NCBI RefSeq assembly: GCF_002999335.1
Contig: NW_020312036.1
Location: 434,001-498,000 of the forward strand
Origin: Cyclospora cayetanensis
Lineage: Eukaryota; Apicomplexa; Conoidasida; Eucoccidiorida; Eimeriidae
Direction: 5' to 3'
Length of the DNA: 64,000 nt
The notes beneath the pieces are model-generated. The model had not been told where the DNA came from. It ran no database searches and was given only the letters and a program-made list of their open reading frames with translations. This document shows positions 23,060-32,732 of the stretch, in pieces (the first letter of the stretch is position 1; each line of letters starts with the position of its first letter). Both the position numbers and the translations under genes were made by a program.

Positions 23060-26000
23060 GACACGCCTATGCCTTCAGCGCTGCTTGGGCCTTAGGGGCT
23101 GTCTGGGCAGGATGTCGGGGACGGCTCGCGAATCGCTGCTGCGGCGACAGTCGGCGAAAGGGAGCCGCAGACAGCGCGGAAGACGTGCAGCCTTGGATTT
23201 CTGAGCTGCTGCTGATCGCAAATCTGACGACTTCAAGGCTGTGGGGGGGGCACGCAGGAGTGTCTTCCACTCACTGCAGCCTCCGGGGAAGGCAGCGCTC
23301 TGGAGCAGAGACTACTCCTCTCCAGCGTTCGCTGGCTCTTGTGAGTGCTGCCGCGGCAGCAGCAGCGACTGCAGCAGCGGGGGAGGGGGGAAGCGGCAGG
23401 GGCATGCCCCCCCTCGTGCTCGGAGACGAACATGCGCGCCTGTTGCTGTCTCCGTGGGGTGACGGGCAGCAAAAGCAGCAGCTGCAGATCGGCGGATACA
23501 GCAGCAGCAGCAGCAAAAGCAGCAGCAGCAACAACAACGCACACGCCGGGGGAGTGGATGCCTCCTTGCTTGGAGCACCTGCCGCTCTCGCAGTAGGCCT
23601 CGTTTTTCTTGGCACAGGAGACGAAGAGATCGCGAGGGCCTTGCAGCTCCCAACAACTGCGCAGCAGCTCAACGAATGCCTTCCGCATGTTGTGTCTCAC
23701 AAGGTATAGAAAAAAAGCTCTTCACCCCTCCGTGTCTTCGCCTGCAGAGTCTGCAAACGTCTTCGAGCGATTGGGGCCTCACCTAACCTACACCTATACC
23801 TACACCTATACCTACACTTACACTTACACCTATACCTACACTTACACTTACACCTACACCTATACCTACACTTACACTTACACCTACACCTACACCTACA
23901 CCTATACCTACACTTACACCTACACCTACACCTACCCCCTGGCCCTTCTCCTTCCCTTGCACGCAGCTGCCGTGCAAAAAAACAGAAATTCTAGAAAAAG
24001 AAGGCCACACTACTCTAGAGGTGGCGTGGCGTCGAGGACGCGATAGGCAACGTTCTTCGCTGTGCATTTTCAAGGTGAAAAATGCCGCTGTTCAACGCAG
24101 AGTCTCGAGGAGTATATCTCTGTGCTCCGTTTTTTGCGGCGTGCTGCAGGTGCTGGCTCGCTGCATGATTCGCCTCCGCAGTGCACGACCCTCGCATGCG
24201 TGGATCGCCACACAGCTTCCCCCCATTCTCCGCGTGCTTCCCAGCGATGCCCCTGCATCCCCTCGTGCTCCACCTAGCGAGGCCCCTAGAATGCCATATG
24301 CGGGCTTAGTGAATCGCCAGAGCGGCTTGCTTTGCCCACCCCGAACCGGCAGCCGCGACCCCTCCTGCAACCCCACCATGACAACCACCACCCCCACCAT
24401 GACAACCACCACCCCCCCCATGACAACCACCACCCCCACCATGACCACTCCTCTTAGCGGAGCGAAGAACGGGGCAACTGGCAGCGGCAGTAGCGGCGGC
24501 AGCTTGAATCTCTATAAGGCGAATCTGGTGCGAGCGCATTGCATCGGGGCCTTATTGTGGAGTCTTGGCTTGCGGTACGCTGGCAGCGGCAACTCTGCTG
24601 TCGTGCTGATGCTGCTGCAGTACTATTCGGCGTTTGCCTCTGCGCGGATCGGCAGTGTGGAGCCTCGCCCCTTGCAAGACCCCCAGCAGCAGCAGCAGCA
24701 GCAGCAGCAGCTCGTATGGGTGCCCTCCCTGCCTATCTTCAGCTCCCAGCTGCAGCAGGAGGTCGGTCTGGATCCGGCAGCAGCTGCCACAGTGCTGCGC
24801 TGCTGCTGCTGCGCCCTTGCATGCGTCGCTGCAGGGACAGGACGTCAGGATGTTTTTTCGGTGCTCTTGCGGGAGAGACACCGCCTCAGTACGAGTGGCA
24901 GCAGCGACGGAAAAGGCTACGCCGACCAGCTGCTACTGCATCACTGCGTCGGCTTGTTGTTCATGGGGGGGTGCCAGTGGTCCCTGCAGCGCGACAGCAG
25001 CCTTGCTGTCGCGGCGCTGGTGCTGTCTCTGCAGCCCCTCCCCACAGGAAGCCCCACAGATGCATGCGGAAGCAAGTTGCTGCTGCAAGCCGAAAGGCAT
25101 CTCTACGCCCTAGCTGCTGAGCCTCGTTTCTTGAGGGCAGCGGAAGTGAACTCCGGAAAGGCCGTCTCCCTCCCTGTAGAGCTGCTGCTGGTGCGACCTC
25201 AACGCGCAGCCTGTCGTGACAGCGGAACGGCATGCGCTGCAGCAGCAGACTGCAGCTGCATGCAAGCCTATGACGTCCATCGCGTGTGGCTGCCTGCAAG
25301 TCTCCCCGAGGCCTCTTCGATCTTAGGCATTCGTGTGTCGAGCAACAAATACTGGCCGCTGTCTATTAGCCGCTGCAGGGGAGGATGCAGCACGCGCAGA
25401 AGCACTGCCGGAAGCTGCTGCTGCTCAAGACGCTGCTGCTGTCAGATCGAGAGTCTCCTTGAAGGCGGGCTGCTGCTCGTGCAAAGGAGGGCTCTCGCTC
25501 TGCCTCAGGGGCCTGTGCCTTATCGGTGCATGCAGCAGCAAAAGGCGCAGCAGCCTTGGCCGCAACAACAGCAGCAGCAGCTAGCAGTGCAGCTGCAGCA
25601 GCGACTGGTGAGCGGCGAAGCGTTCGCACAGAGGCTGCTGCAGCTGCTGCACCTGGCCTCTGCTGCCGAAGGCTGCACGCTCGAGGGGCTCCAGCAGGAG
25701 CTTTCGCGTGTTTGGGGTGTACTGACACCTTCGAGAGGAGCAGCAGCAGCAGGAGAAGCAACAGCAGCAAGGGGTGCGGCTGCTGCACTGCCGTGGGAAA
25801 GGCAGCCTGCTGTGGAACCCTGGATCGAGACACTGCACCAGCTACTGCCGCATGCAGCAGCAGACTTTCCTGCGCCCTTTTCTGCTGGAGGCGGCGGTGG
25901 TGCGCTGCTTCTGGTGCTGCTGCTGCAGCTGCAGCTGCAGCAGCAGCACCAAGACAGAGCCTTAGAGTGCCTTCTGGGAGGTCATGGCAGTCCGGCTGCA

Positions 26001-27107
26001 GCCGCTGCTCTCGTCACACCTTCCGCTGCAGCCGGAAGAAGTCAGATGCAGCGGCAGCTGGACGCTGCGGTGCGGAGTCTCTGCAGCAAAGACGTCTCTG
26101 CAGCAGCTGCAGAGCTGCTGGCGCTGCTGCAGGAATGTGCAGCGGAGGATAAGCTCTACGCCTTGCCCCTGCTGCAGCACTTTTCCGCAGTCGCAGCCGA
26201 AGCGGAAGCAGCAGGAGGATCAGGAGCCTCGAACAGCATCCATCTGGAGCCTCAGCAGCTCAGAGAGCTAAGGCTGTTGCTGCAGCTGTCTCTGCCGCCG
26301 CACGCTGAGGCGCTGGATGGAGTCGTTAGCAGCAGCAGCAACAGCAGCAGCACCGGAGGAGGCCCCGCATGCAAAGAGCTTGTAACGCCTCTCGTAACAC
26401 GGCCGCTGCTTCTCCGCTGCAGCAACGGTGTAGCGCAGGCACTGCGGTCGAAGGGTGCCTCGCACTGTGCCTTTTTGGCATACTATGCAGGTTGCCTGCA
26501 TGCCACATCACGAGCAGCTGCTGCAGCTGCTGCAGCTGCCGGAGAACGCCGAGGACGCACGATCCCACGGGAGATGCAACCGCAGTCGCTGACGGTCCTT
26601 CTGCAGGCAGCCTCGCAGCGGCAAGAGCACTTGTTTGCAGCAGCAAGAGCAGCGCTGAAGGAATGCGTGGACAGAGAAGAGCCCCCCGCTCCACTAGGAG
26701 GCCGTGTGTGTTGCTGTCCAACCGGCAAGCCGGCTGCCGCTCAGACGCAGCTACGCGCACTGCTGCAAAGCTGCAGGAGCACCGCCAGTGCAGCCTACGT
26801 GTCCTTTCACGCGTTGCCTCTGCTACCGCAGTGGATTCGCGCGGTGGCTCTAGAGGTGCCTGTGCTGCTGCGGCGACTGCTGCAGGATCTACACGCCAAG
26901 ACCGGGCCCCTGCAGCAACGGCCGCTGCTAAGTACAGCCGTCGCTGCTATGGCAGCGCGGATTGCGGTATCTGCAGCTCCCGCGGCGTCTGCAGAGGGCC
27001 AGCAGCTGCTCCAGAGCGCCGTGCGGCACTTTTCTCACGCCCTGCTGCTGCTGCTAGAGCAGCAGCAGCAAGCGTCACCTAGTGTTTTGTCTGCTGCTAG
27101 ATGCTAG
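16603..27107 (+). CDS. APC1: Anaphase-promoting complex subunit 1 (APC1), two exons
   Basis: APC1 is the largest scaffold of the APC/C ubiquitin ligase that drives mitotic exit. Exons are 16603-23703 and 24150-27107 (CACAAG|gtatag donor, ctgctgcag acceptor, phase 0), giving about 3,350 residues against roughly 1,950 in animals. The proteasome/cyclosome repeats are clear: LTGAEFGGVCFGLSLQGHL (about residue 2000), NSALLVGLLLAACCSNIGT, AALVGLGVLHFGSGD, YAFSAAWALGAVWAG, LGAPAALAVGLVFLGTGDEE, then in exon 2 HCIGALLWSLGLRYAGSGN (about 2490) and CVGLLFMGGCQWSLQRD. The stretch across the intron (ending LARCMIRLRSARPSHAWI) matches the APC1-specific segment that links repeats, which separates it from Rpn1/Rpn2. 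The excess length is homopolymeric Gln, Ala, Ser, Gln/Asp and Thr insertions. The upstream stop at 16555 makes 16603 the first in-frame ATG, but a further 5' exon is possible. Confidence 0.88.
17745..17890. repeat. CAG-rich tract encoding Gln/His/Pro/Glu repeats in APC1
   Basis: Units of about 24 bp (CAGCAGCAGCAGCATAAGCCAGAG-like, 20-24 bp with variants) recur four times and read as EQQQQHKP repeats in frame. Confidence 0.8.
18286..18495. repeat. CAA-rich Gln/Asp repeat in APC1
   Basis: Irregular 6-15 bp units of CAACAAGAT/CAACAACAG read as QQD-type repeats. Gln here is encoded mainly by CAA, unlike the CAG-dominated tracts elsewhere in the same gene, which suggests an independent expansion. 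Confidence 0.85.
20810..20896. repeat. GCT/ACT triplet tract encoding poly-Ala/Thr in APC1
   Basis: Runs of GCT and ACT triplets read in frame as Ala and Thr runs. It is a homopolymeric insertion in the poorly conserved middle of APC1. Confidence 0.85.
23022..23058. repeat. Pure (CAG)12 tract within the APC1 repeat domain
   Basis: Twelve uninterrupted CAG codons encode 12 Gln between two proteasome/cyclosome repeats. The run is a good candidate for length polymorphism between isolates. Confidence 0.9.
23786..23937. repeat. Telomere-like CCTACAC/CCTATAC array in the APC1 intron
   Basis: About 25 six-base units of the form TACACC, TATACC or TACACT, in irregular order. The array lies entirely inside the 446-bp intron (23704-24149) of APC1. 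It resembles, but is not, the apicomplexan telomere repeat (CCCTAAA/TTTAGGG), so it is best described as a degenerate microsatellite. Confidence 0.85.
24376..24446. repeat. Four ~20-bp units encoding Met/Thr/Pro repeats in APC1 exon 2
   Basis: The unit CACCATGACAACCACCACCC occurs four times with a final variant and reads in frame as TMTTTTP-type repeats. It sits between the interrepeat linker and the next proteasome/cyclosome repeat. Confidence 0.85.
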
Positions 27108-27354
27108 TGGGGCTGGCGGCGACGGGGACACAGCAACGACAGTGTCTCTTTCCGCAGAAGCTATTTTCTTGTCTACTTCCGGAGCAGCACCCACAGGCGC
27201 ACGCCTCTATCGCGCGGGGGGTCAGGATCTAGGTGCCTTACGTATTTAGGCTAGGCGCCCTGCTAGTTGCTGCAGCATCGGCATCTAAAAAAGCTAGTGC
27301 GTCATGACCTCATAGAGTGCCATGTTTTCGAATGCTTTCGAGGAACGTTTTCCG

Positions 27355-27795
27355 TCAGTCCCCCTTGTGGCGGCCGCCGCTACTGCCGCGGGTTGGTTGC
27401 TGCGGGGGGTGACACTCAGGGGGTTCTGCAGCAGCAGCATCGGCGAAGTCGTGCTTTACGGCTAGCGCAGAATACGCCAGCGTCAGTAGAAACAGAACGA
27501 CACATGCCCCAACCCCAGAAAGCCACATGTTGTCTGCTGCCGCTGCATCTGGCCGTCGTTCCTGCAGCCACTTGTAGCCCCCCCAGAGACACCCAAGCGG
27601 AACCACCAGCAGAAGCAAAGACCAAACCACAAACTCCTTCATAACACCCCTATTCCCCTCGTGGCATAAGACCTCCTTCAGGGTAGGGCGTCGTTGCCTG
27701 TGTTGTGGCTGCTCTGTCGGCTCCGACTGCTCAAGCGGCTTCTCCGCATGACTACCAGCTCGCCAGCGGACAGCCGTTCCCTTCGACGTCTGCAT
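27355..27795 (-). CDS. VMA21-like V-ATPase assembly membrane protein
   Basis: The 146-residue frame starts at the ATG complementary to 27793-27795. A polar N-terminus (residues 1-50) leads to two membrane segments, about 55-73 (VVWSLLLLVVPLGCLWGG) and 91-113 (SGVGACVVLFLLTLAYSAL), joined by a short basic/acidic loop. A polar tail ends in KGD. The arrangement, the Pro-Leu-Gly in the middle of the first helix and the small size match VMA21, the ER chaperone that assembles the V0 sector of the vacuolar H+-ATPase. Yeast VMA21 ends in a dilysine-type retrieval signal; here the tail is HKGD, only loosely similar. The gene is convergent with APC1 (about 250 bp apart). The assignment rests on topology and the first helix; a generic two-pass protein is the alternative. 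Confidence 0.55.
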   Translation of the reverse strand: MQTSKGTAVRWRAGSHAEKPLEQSEPTEQPQHRQRRPTLKEVLCHEGNRGVMKEFVVWSLLLLVVPLGCLWGGYKWLQERRPDAAAADNMWLSGVGACVVLFLLTLAYSALAVKHDFADAAAAEPPECHPPQQPTRGSSGGRHKGD

Positions 27796-28881
27796 GGTTG
27801 GTTATTCAGAAGCTCCTGAAAGCACACTCTTGCGCGTCTGTAATGGTGTCGCTGCATGCGTTGCTGCTGCTAAGGCCTCTGATCTTGAGCGTCTTCCCAC
27901 CCCAAAAAAAGGCGGTGGCGCTTCCACCAATGGCTGCTGTCCGTCTTGCTCCTGCAAGAAGAGGGCTGCCCTCTCACGCTGGCCCCTTCCCTTGCTGTAT
28001 GCTGCTGCCGCTAGTGCTGTCTTGCTAGCGCAATGCGAATACTTGGGACTGGGCTGCGCTCGACGTCGAGTGTGTTTCCAAGGGGTCTGCTGCAACTCTG
28101 GCACCGGGCGGCCCTTGTGCGCCTAAAGTGTTGAAATTGAAACGTCGGTGCGGCTATTGCCTCCGGATCATCTGCCGTCGCCGTGCTTGCAACTGCTGCA
28201 GTGCGTGTGCATATATATACATGCACCGGAGGCCCTTTAGACTCGGTGTGCAGAGCGAAAACGCCCCTCTTGTGGGACTGCACTGCATCCAGTGGCCCCT
28301 TATATTGGTTGCGTCAGCATAGATAACTCCCTGCTGTAAGTCCGGCCACTCCTCCTTGAGGTGTACAGACACCTCGCGCGCGCTGGGGCTGGGTAGCAGC
28401 CCCGAATTGTACATGCAGGATGTCTGTAGAGTGGCGCTCTTGAAACCATCATTCAAGTTATTACCTCCTCCGACAGTACGACTCTGCGGCACCTCGTCTT
28501 GGGTGTCTTTCGCAGTGGTTGCTCTGCAGCGCTCCGCCTGCCTCGCCACCCTCCTCTCTTGCACTGGCCGAGCAACTCGCCTCGTCTTGCTGCAGCAACA
28601 AAAGTACAGACAGGGACCGCCCTCTGCCTTTGCACTCCTCTTTCGCCTGCTGGGTCTGTGTTACTGCCGTAGCTCTTGCCTCCTCCCTTCCCATCCCGCG
28701 GTAGCTACACCTCGCTTGCGTGCAACCGCAGCCCCCCTCCACGTCTGCGCGAAAGCGTCCTCTTCCCGCTGGGGATTCCTCTGCTTCTCCCATCTCAGCT
28801 GCGAGGCTTTCGTGTCGCGAGCTGTCCCGTGTTGCTCCTGCAGCGGCTTCACGCGCACGCGCTGCAGCACGTCCCCTCGCG
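27796..28881. other. Region between VMA21-like gene and EMC2
   Basis: This is the upstream region of both divergent genes. The plus strand carries a 110-codon Cys-rich frame (27794-28126) whose ATG overlaps the VMA21-like ATG in a single CATG. The minus strand carries 28154-28564. Neither has a recognisable motif, so I do not call them. Confidence 0.4.
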
Positions 28882-31410
28882 ATGGCACCGGGAGGGCCCC
28901 TCGGGGGCCCCCCCCATGGAGATCCCCGGGCCCTGAGCTTTGCAGCGTTAAGGGAGGGGCTCCTGCATGCGCAGGCGCGGCAGGCGCCCGCGATTTCCTT
29001 CGCCTTTGGCAAGGAATTGTTGGAAAAACATGCAAGATCTCTCAAAGATGAGAGTGCGCGTTGGCGGTCAATGCCACCAGCGCCACTCCCGCTGCTGCTG
29101 CTGCTGCCCTCGAACCCGCCTGCTGATGCATTGCGAACAGCTTTCGCAGCAGCGGCGGCAGGTCACGTCGCCGCCGCTTGCGGCAAGAATACGTGTCTGG
29201 TATTGCTGTGCGTGTGAAGTGCTGCGAGTGCGCATGCAGTCTGGTCAGTCTATGAGGCGGTGTACTTGGCGGCGTTGACGCTGCATAGGCCTTCGGCTAT
29301 CAAGGTATGCGCCAGACGAGCCCTTGACGCGCTGGCGTGCCTCGAATACTGCGGCGAGTCGTGTGCCCTTCCCTGCAGCAACAGCTTCTTCACGCATTGG
29401 TGCGCTGATTTGGGGGCTTATGTTTGCGCATCCGCGCGATTTCCGCCGCCGCTGTCTGTGTGGGCTCGCTGCAGAGCTGCTATGACGCTCTCGCTGCGCG
29501 ATGGGGAGGCACCGGCAGCAGGCGACTTCGGGGGTTGCTGCTGCTGCAGCAGGAGGCGGAAGGCAAGCCCCTTGAGGCCCTTCGGCTGCTCACCAATCAC
29601 CTCCAGATACACCCCGGCGATGTTGCAGCGCGGCGACAAGTTGTTTCTGCATACAAATTGATGGTCTGCTGCTGCTGCTGCCGTCGGTGGTGTGCACCTG
29701 TTCTAGCTGCGCATGCTGCAAAATGTCGGTGTTTCCGGTAGGAGGATTTTCTCTAAAGGCACTTTTCGCGGCTCGATGTGTGTGTATGTGTGTATGTGTG
29801 TGTGTGTGTGTGTTTCTCCTGCAGGGCAACTATAAGAACTGCATCTCGTTCCTTATCGCGTAAGGTCCCACTCGCTTCCCTGAACGGCACAAGCGCCACG
29901 AGCAGCACCTGCAGATCTCACGCAGCATGCAGCATGCAGTGGGCTCTGCTGTGTCTCGATGTCTGTGTGGCCGTTCGGTGGTTGCGCGGGGTGTCTGTAC
30001 AGGCATCTGAGAGAATACGCAGCAGACAAGGAGGCGTGGCATGAACTGGCGGAGATGTATCTCTATCTCGGCCTCCTCCATCAGGCGGCATTTGTGTGGG
30101 AGGAACTGCTGCTTAGAGAGTCGAACAACCTCTACTACCTCCTGACTTATGGAGAGGTACTGCTACTACTACTACGATGCGCGAGCTCTTTACAGATCTT
30201 GCTGCGGGTTTTCCTCTTTGCTAGCTTCTGCACGCCTCCGTTTGCGCGGTATTTGCAGTCCCCTACGGGAACCTCGAAGGGACGCTGTTAAGAGGCGCTG
30301 CTGTTGGTGATTGCTGCATGCCTCTCGAGGGCTTGTTCGGCTTATTTTTCGAGTCTATGTGCACAGCAGTGCTGTACACGTGAAATAGCGCTGTATACAC
30401 GACCCCTTTGTCTGCATCTGGACAAATGTGTGTGCAGCTGCAGTGTGCAGTGCAGCAGCCTGCCTTAGGATGCTGCTACTTTTCACGCGTTCTTTTAATG
30501 GACGCTGGCAACCCGCGCGCCTTGTGGAATCTCTTGCTTGTAAGGCGTGTGCCTCTGCTTGAAGAAAGTCGTTTCTTTTTCTCGCCGCTTGCCAACGTGT
30601 CAATACGCCCTCTCCCTACATCCTCCTGCGGCGCGGACGCCGTGCAAAAAACTTCACACAACGATGAGGGGCAGTGTGTGTGTATGTGTGCTGCCTCACC
30701 GTCTTTTTTTTCTCTCTCTCTCTCTCTCCCCGCTACCTTTTCCGCTGTTAGTGGTGTGTTTTAATCGCCTTTTCTTGCCTTTTTGTTGAAATTTTTTGCG
30801 GCCCTGCGCGCGGTATCAAGTTTTGGGGGCGCAAGGGGGGTGGCACAACTCTGCTGTCTTGGTTACAGGCCTCACAGGACGTTGTACTGCAGCAGCAGCC
30901 GCAAAACACCTCCAAACAACAGCAACAGCAGCAGCATCAAAGGCAGCGGCAGCAACGGAGACGCGTGGAAGACGTCGAACTCGCACAGAATACCAAGGCC
31001 CTCGTAACGCTCGGCATTGAGGCCGCTGCGAGGCTGGACGGCGTGTACGCAGCACAGCTACGGCAGGTGAGCTGAGGAGGCTGCACCTAACTCGGCGGAG
31101 GTGGCAGCCGAAGCAGCGACACTACTGAAATATTCGGCAAAAAAAATTTCGTGCATGATCTTTTGTGTGCCTTTGTTACTCGCGCTTCAATTTATTGCTG
31201 TGGATGCGCATATAAGCCTAGCACTAGCCGCTACGAGTACAATAACTGCCGTCGCTGCCACCGCTCTCGTGCGGTCTGTGAACGCAACTGGTATGCGTGC
31301 TGCACGCGCTGTCCGTTTTTCTGCAGCACACGGGCAACTTATTCGCTGTAGCAGCAAAGCGGCGGATTGCAGCCATCTCTCAGTGTCTGAAAGATTTTCA
31401 AGGTGCGTAG
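28882..31410 (+). CDS. EMC2: ER membrane protein complex subunit 2 (EMC2/TTC35), eight exons
   Basis: EMC2 is the cytosolic TPR subunit of the EMC insertase, which places tail-anchored and multipass proteins in the ER membrane. Exons: 28882-29053, 29240-29304, 29475-29663, 29825-29859, 30003-30156, 30438-30539, 30869-31066 and 31327-31410. All junctions are GT-AG with matching phase, and the product is 332 residues (about 300 in animals). Signature stretches: SLKDE-I-WSVYEAVYLAAL across intron 1, EALRLLTNHLQIHPGDVAAR, DKEAWHELAEMYL (near-identical to the family), AAFVWEELLLRESNNLYY, YFSRVLLMDAGNPRALWNLL, and a helical C-terminus ending KDFQGA. Additions are a GGPLGGPPHG N-terminus from GC-rich palindromes and a Gln/Arg-rich insertion in exon 7. 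If the 31067 donor is not used, the protein ends three codons later at 31075, losing the last helix. Confidence 0.9.
29777..29812. repeat. (TG)n microsatellite in EMC2 intron 3
   Basis: A TGTG/TATG run immediately precedes the pyrimidine-rich tract and CAG acceptor of EMC2 exon 4. Confidence 0.8.
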
Positions 31411-32732
31411 ACGGCGTCGAGAGCTGTGGGTGCAGCAGGGACAGCAGCAGCCTCAGCGCGCGGCTGCAAAGGCAAGCAGTGCCTGCTAGTGCTGCTGCCA
31501 AAATTAATCACGCATGCGCTCTTTGCAGCGCCTCAGTATTCCTGCACCTCTACTGCTGCTGCATCAGCTTTCTGCTGATATTGGCCCCCTGCAGCAGACA
31601 TGCCTGCTGCGGCAGGCATATCTCGTAATGCTGCGCTGTCTAGAATAGTGTCTCCTTGGAGGCGCAAGGACGTAGAGCGTTAGTGTCCAAAGCTTGGGGT
31701 ATGCTCGCGATGATAGCGGGCTGATGCCCCTGCTAGACTGGCAAACAGGGAGGTGTGTGTATTGAGCGGAGCTCCGAAGGCGCTGCCTTCCCCCCTTAGC
31801 GAGCCTAAACACGACAGAGGCGCGCTTAGATAGCTGACGAGATTGCTCCTTAGGGGATGGTGGGTGGTGGTCCCCTGCAACTGTGGCTAGCCCTGGCTAG
31901 CTCGTCTGCTGGACAGTGCTGCGTGCATGTGGTTCCTTCATTGAACCAGAGGCAGCATCCTTATGGCGAGGCAGCTGGGCATGGGAACTGCTGGCGCGTC
32001 TTACCTGTAACGAACGCCTGATGAAAACGGCTAAATACTGGGAATGCAGGGCTGTCTTCAAGAGGCTGCCACGCCCTTCCCGCGCCTCTTCAGGACTACC
32101 ATTCAAATGGTAATCCTTTCTCTTGCTCGGGGTTCTTTTCGAACTCTCTCTCATTGCAAAACACGTGTTAATACTCCGATGTAACGTATACGAGCAGCAG
32201 AATCTCGTGTGGTGCTCTCTGCTACGTTTCCGCCCATACTTACTACCCTGGGGTCAAAGGCGGCAGCGGTTGTCTCGGAGGCGGCAGGCCTTCTTGTCCG
32301 AGCAGCTATGCTGGGAGTTCTTTCTTCCACGCGCTTGATTTTGGACGGAATCTTGAATTTTTTAAGTTTAAAGATTGTGCAGCGGGGACTCACGTAGACA
32401 GACACACTCGCAGCGCGCCGCTACAACGTTAGCCGCTGACTACCTCGCCGCCAGCAGAGGGTCAGTACATGTTCAGAAACCAGGGAAAAAATGCGAAGCG
32501 CGGCATCAGGCCGCCTAAGTGACTTTTACAGCGATATTTACTCATACACTTTTTCAGAAGAGTCATCGTACTGCCACCATAGCGGCTGCAACAATACGCA
32601 CACTGCTCTGGCCACCGCCGACTCGCTGCCACGCAGAAGATTGGAGGGAATACAGGGGACGCTACTGCTGCAGCACCCCGATCTGGCATGAGAGCCGTCG
32701 TCATAAACCTCTGAGGCTGCACTTTTTGCGGA
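31411..32732. other. Downstream of EMC2, no firm gene
   Basis: A 39-codon Leu-rich frame follows a good acceptor (31529-31648) and might be a stray exon, but it does not join EMC2 in phase. Nothing else is supportable. The last 300 bp are the presumptive promoter of the following gene. Confidence 0.4.

Noticed and set aside
23786..23937. Internal telomere
   Set aside because: Units are TACACC/TATACC rather than the apicomplexan CCCTAAA repeat, and the array lies inside an intron whose flanking exons are contiguous APC1.
27794..28126. Cys-rich plus-strand frame with a hydrophobic stretch
   Set aside because: It is head-to-head with, and shares its start with, a better-supported VMA21-like gene; no recognisable family.
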